Assembly (NCBI GenBank): GCA_027596035.1
Contig: JADGJA010000469.1
Location: forward strand, 1-17,589
Direction: 5' to 3'
DNA from: Thoreauomyces humboldtii
Lineage: Eukaryota; Chytridiomycota; Chytridiomycetes; Spizellomycetales; Powellomycetaceae
DNA: 17,589 nucleotides
The position numbers and the translations under genes are program-made. Positions within the stretch are counted from its first letter, which is position 1. Each line of letters begins with the position of its first letter. Shown here one piece after another: positions 14,619 to 17,589 of the stretch. The notes under the pieces were generated by a model. The model made no database searches and was not told the DNA's origin. It saw only the letters and a program-made list of their open reading frames with translations.

Positions 14619-17540
14619 ATGGCCATTACGACGAACTCACCACCTCCTGCAGGAACCTCCTCCTCCTCCTCCTCCTCCTCGAACGCCTACGGCATCGATG
14701 TCGATGCGTTCTTGGCTCCAGACTTTGATCTCATCCGGTGGATAAACCGAACACTCGCCACACCACCACAACCAACTACTGTTAATATACCCTCCGTCCC
14801 ACTACGGAAGGGAACTTCGAACGGCTTACTGACCACCACCGACGACCCTGCACAACCATCTACACCACCACCACTGTCACGACACGAGTCCGCCGAACTC
14901 GTGAGCGATGGCGCTGAACTCACCGCGAGGGCCAGGCAAGGCTCCCTCCTCGGAGCCGGAGTGGGCGTCAACCAGGCGACGTCGGTAGACCAGATCGCGT
15001 CGGGTCTGGTCCTAAAGCTTCAGCTCGTGAGTCTCGACATAAGCAACAAGTTCGAGCAGCTGAGCGAGGAGGCGGTCAGGAACATGCCGAGGGCCCTGTA
15101 CGACCTCGAGCTGATCCGGAAGGACGCCCAGAAGGTCAACGACGCCATCAGCGAGGGATCCCACGGTTTCCATCAGGCCGAGATCGGAACCGACGGGGGC
15201 GATGCCTTCAAGGATCTCGTCAAGCTGGACCTCGTCAGGAGCAGGATGGTGGCGACGCGACTGTCGCTCAAGGAGGCAGAGAACTGGAGTACCCTCGCTG
15301 GCGAGATGAACGCCATCTTCTCGGCCGAGGACTTTGAGAAGGCCTCCGTGAGGCTCGACGAGGCTCAGAGGTCCTTGCTGCTCCTGACGGCTACCCCGGA
15401 CTTTGCGGACCGGCAGAGTCTGCTCGCTGAGCTTCAGACAAAGTTACAGACCAGCATCGAACCCCGGTTGGTCGCGGTCCTGAACGATCACGATGCGGAG
15501 GCTGCAAGAAAGCTGTATCGCGTTTTCAGTCGCATTCAAAGAAGCGCAGAGTTCGTCAAGCAGTACGAGACCACCTGTACAGCACCATTGTTGCGTCTTT
15601 GGAGGGACTACGACGAGGCGACCATGGTCCACTCGGCCAAAGCGGGCAACGACGGCGAGTTCGCCCAGTGGCTCACCTTGTTCTTCGAGGAGGTCATGCG
15701 GATATTGAACAAGGAACTGTCTTGGTGTACCTACGTCTTCCCGGACCCCCTCAAGATCATCCACGACCTTGTTCGCCACCTCTTCGGGTCGCTTCAACCG
15801 ACCTTCAGCGCTCGCGTCAGCGCCCTTGCGGAACGACTCGGAGACGCGGCTTTGCTTACGATTGTCAAGGCGTACCAATCCACACTGCAGTTCGGAATCA
15901 AGTTTGAGCGGTTGCTATTTTTTACCGACGTCGCTCATCTGCCTTCTAGTCCAACTCGGTCAGCGAGAAAACTCGATACCCTTCAACCAGATTCACTCGA
16001 ACTCAACCCTCTATCGGTGCCGGATGACCTCACGGACTGGGGAAACCTGGCGTTCGACGCCTTCTCCGGCTTTCAGCAACGTTACGGCCAGCTCGAACTC
16101 AACTACCTTCTGTTCCTGTCATCCGCGCAACTGAAGCTGGGTCGAAACTCGGATTACGCCGAAATCACCCGTCTCATGAGCGAATCCGTAACAAAGATCT
16201 GGTCCTTCGGGGAAGGAGCCACGTCTCGATGCAGACTGTTCACGACAGGGTTCGGCACCGCGGATCTCATCAGCACGTTGGACGAATACCTCGTCTCGGT
16301 GTTCACTCGGTACGGTGCCTTACTCCTCAATCTCCGTGCCGGCCTCGGGCTCGCTCGTCCCGAGGACGACGCTATGCATCCCGATGACCCTGGAAACGGG
16401 CACGACCTGGGAACCCGGGATCTGGGACGGCAGGAGTGGGGAAACTTCCAGGTCGGATTAAAGGTCCTCGGACTGTGTCACGCGCTCACGCAACGACTGG
16501 AATCCTTCGATCGACTCGTAAGACGTGCCATGACGACCGTCGTGGGGAGACGCTTGGAGGCCAACTGGAACACGCCGACAGAGTTCTGGGCGGAGGATCG
16601 ACGGTCGGTGACTTCGTCATCGTCATCGCCGTCACAGCAGGGACAAGGGGAGGAGTGCTTTGCAAGTTTTTCTGTCCTGAGAGATTCCACACTCAACAGC
16701 TACAAGCTCCGCAGCGTCTTCGAGGCCATGACCAGTGGGAACGTAACGGCGCCCGCCACGGTCACGGTCACCACCCCAAGCGGTGCTTCAGGAGAACCCT
16801 CATCCAACATCCAGGTCAACGTCGACTACAACCCACTTCTGAAACGCGCCCCGGCCGCCCTCCGAACCTTCGTCCAGTCGGCCCAACAGCTCGCCTTCGA
16901 CACCCTCTTCGTGGTCGTCGAGAACCAACTCTCGATCGTACCCACCCTCTCCACCTGGTCCTCGGCCGTCTCCACCACCGCCGGTCCGTTCAACCTCGAC
17001 GTGCCCCAGTTCAGTCTCTCCCCGCTCCCCTACGTCACCCGGATCGGTGAACATCTCCTCACCTTGCCCCAGCAGCTGGAACTCTACGTCGACGACGAGG
17101 CCCTCAGGTTCTCCACAGACACCCTGCCGTTCTTGGAAAAGGGAAAGCACCACACCACCGACACCACCACCACCACCACGGGGAACGGCGACGCAGAAAG
17201 ATCGCAAGAAGCCTCGGACGAAGAAGGGGAAGAAGTGGAAGAGGAAGAGGAAGACGTGACATACCTGTGGATCAAATCCATCTCACGTGGGACCATGTCC
17301 CGATTCGTCGACACGGTGCTCGACCACCTCGTGTCTCGACTCGCCCCCGACGGCGCGAACCAGCTGGCAACCGACATGAGGTACCTCGCCAACGTCTTCG
17401 ACGCCATGGACGTCGACAGGGACCCCAGGTTCGAGACGTTACTGAACCTGCTCGAAGGCCACGACGACAACGACCACGGCCACGGAGATCGGGACAGGGA
17501 TGTCGTCGAGAGGTTCAGGAGGTTGACTGCGAGTTCGTGA
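14619..17540 (+). CDS. COG7: Conserved oligomeric Golgi complex subunit 7
   Basis: Single exon, 973 aa, ATG at 14619. COG7 belongs to lobe B of the COG tether, which captures retrograde vesicles at the Golgi and so supports glycosylation-enzyme recycling. Recognisable family blocks run the whole length: FLAPDFDLIRWI (about 31-42; human FLADDFDVKEWI), VLKLQL and NMPRALYDLE (about 130-165), KAENWSTLAGEM-like LKEAENWSTLAGEM, TPDFADR, SAQQLAFDTLF, PQFSLSPLPYVTRIGEHLLTLP, and near the C-terminus QLATDMRYLANVFDAMDV. Human COG7 is 770 aa. The extra length comes from a Ser/Thr/Pro-rich insert of about 80 residues after the first block and acidic or low-complexity inserts later (about 600-640, 690-720 and 845-885). 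The product is cytosolic and peripheral to Golgi membranes, with no signal peptide or membrane segment. Identification is secure. Confidence 0.96.
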   Translation: MAITTNSPPPAGTSSSSSSSSNAYGIDVDAFLAPDFDLIRWINRTLATPPQPTTVNIPSVPLRKGTSNGLLTTTDDPAQPSTPPPLSRHESAELVSDGAELTARARQGSLLGAGVGVNQATSVDQIASGLVLKLQLVSLDISNKFEQLSEEAVRNMPRALYDLELIRKDAQKVNDAISEGSHGFHQAEIGTDGGDAFKDLVKLDLVRSRMVATRLSLKEAENWSTLAGEMNAIFSAEDFEKASVRLDEAQRSLLLLTATPDFADRQSLLAELQTKLQTSIEPRLVAVLNDHDAEAARKLYRVFSRIQRSAEFVKQYETTCTAPLLRLWRDYDEATMVHSAKAGNDGEFAQWLTLFFEEVMRILNKELSWCTYVFPDPLKIIHDLVRHLFGSLQPTFSARVSALAERLGDAALLTIVKAYQSTLQFGIKFERLLFFTDVAHLPSSPTRSARKLDTLQPDSLELNPLSVPDDLTDWGNLAFDAFSGFQQRYGQLELNYLLFLSSAQLKLGRNSDYAEITRLMSESVTKIWSFGEGATSRCRLFTTGFGTADLISTLDEYLVSVFTRYGALLLNLRAGLGLARPEDDAMHPDDPGNGHDLGTRDLGRQEWGNFQVGLKVLGLCHALTQRLESFDRLVRRAMTTVVGRRLEANWNTPTEFWAEDRRSVTSSSSSPSQQGQGEECFASFSVLRDSTLNSYKLRSVFEAMTSGNVTAPATVTVTTPSGASGEPSSNIQVNVDYNPLLKRAPAALRTFVQSAQQLAFDTLFVVVENQLSIVPTLSTWSSAVSTTAGPFNLDVPQFSLSPLPYVTRIGEHLLTLPQQLELYVDDEALRFSTDTLPFLEKGKHHTTDTTTTTTGNGDAERSQEASDEEGEEVEEEEEDVTYLWIKSISRGTMSRFVDTVLDHLVSRLAPDGANQLATDMRYLANVFDAMDVDRDPRFETLLNLLEGHDDNDHGHGDRDRDVVERFRRLTASS
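14656..14680 (+). repeat. (CTC)n microsatellite in COG7
   Basis: Eight consecutive CTC/TCC triplets encode a poly-Ser run at residues 14-21, in the variable N-terminus ahead of the first conserved block. Confidence 0.9.
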
Positions 17541-17589
17541 AAAGGGGACGACGATGGGGAAAAAAGGCTCTTGTATGCCCCTCCTCCTC
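17541..17589 (+). other. COG7 3' UTR start
   Basis: The last 49 nt of the window follow the COG7 stop codon and contain only A- and G-rich leader-like sequence and a CTCCTCCTC end; no further gene is visible. Confidence 0.5.

Noticed and set aside
1..17589. CRISPR array, rRNA, prophage or bacterial operon
   Set aside because: No regularly spaced direct repeats with unique spacers, no rRNA sequence, and introns show that this is eukaryotic nuclear DNA. The CEHG repeats are protein-coding and diverged.

Overview
This is a gene-dense piece of a eukaryotic nuclear genome. The leftmost gene has six short spliceosomal introns (most 73-87 nt, GTGAGT/GTAGG-type donors, a CTAAC branch site in one) beside long intronless genes. 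Coding sequence is rich in G+C at third codon positions. Together with a Golgi COG subunit, a mitochondrial PPR-like protein and an HMMR-family protein, this fits a fungus, most likely a basidiomycete. That assignment is an inference and no species is named.

Layout. 1-720: the 3' flank of the first gene, with no supported gene. 721-6240 (minus): a seven-exon gene for a very long coiled-coil protein (1571 aa) that carries both the N-terminal and C-terminal signatures of the HMMR/RHAMM spindle-protein family. 6241-6588: a short divergent promoter. 6589-8484 (plus): an intronless PPR-like protein with a mitochondrial presequence. 8485-9171: a convergent 3' intergenic stretch. 9172-11730 (minus): an intronless DExH superfamily 2 helicase. 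11731-12295: a divergent promoter containing a cluster of TACTGTA/TACAGTA elements. 12296-13642 (plus): a protein with about 17 tandem C-x-H-x(n)-C-x-x-C units ('CEHG' repeats). 13659-14197: a decayed tandem copy of its last 180 or so codons. 14619-17540 (plus): COG7, a subunit of the conserved oligomeric Golgi complex.

How it fits together. HMMR-like, PPR and COG7 look like ordinary housekeeping genes (spindle/microtubules, mitochondrial RNA metabolism, Golgi retrograde transport). The block between the PPR gene and COG7 looks different. A helicase and a Cys/His repeat protein are paired head to head, both are intronless, they share one promoter region full of short palindromes, and a broken duplicate trails behind. 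This pair is the best candidate in the window for an accessory, possibly mobile or virus-derived module. No transposase, reverse transcriptase, integrase, capsid gene or clear terminal repeat is visible to prove mobility. A second point of interest is the oversized fifth intron of the HMMR-like gene, which holds an open frame for a hydrophobic, tail-anchor-like segment.
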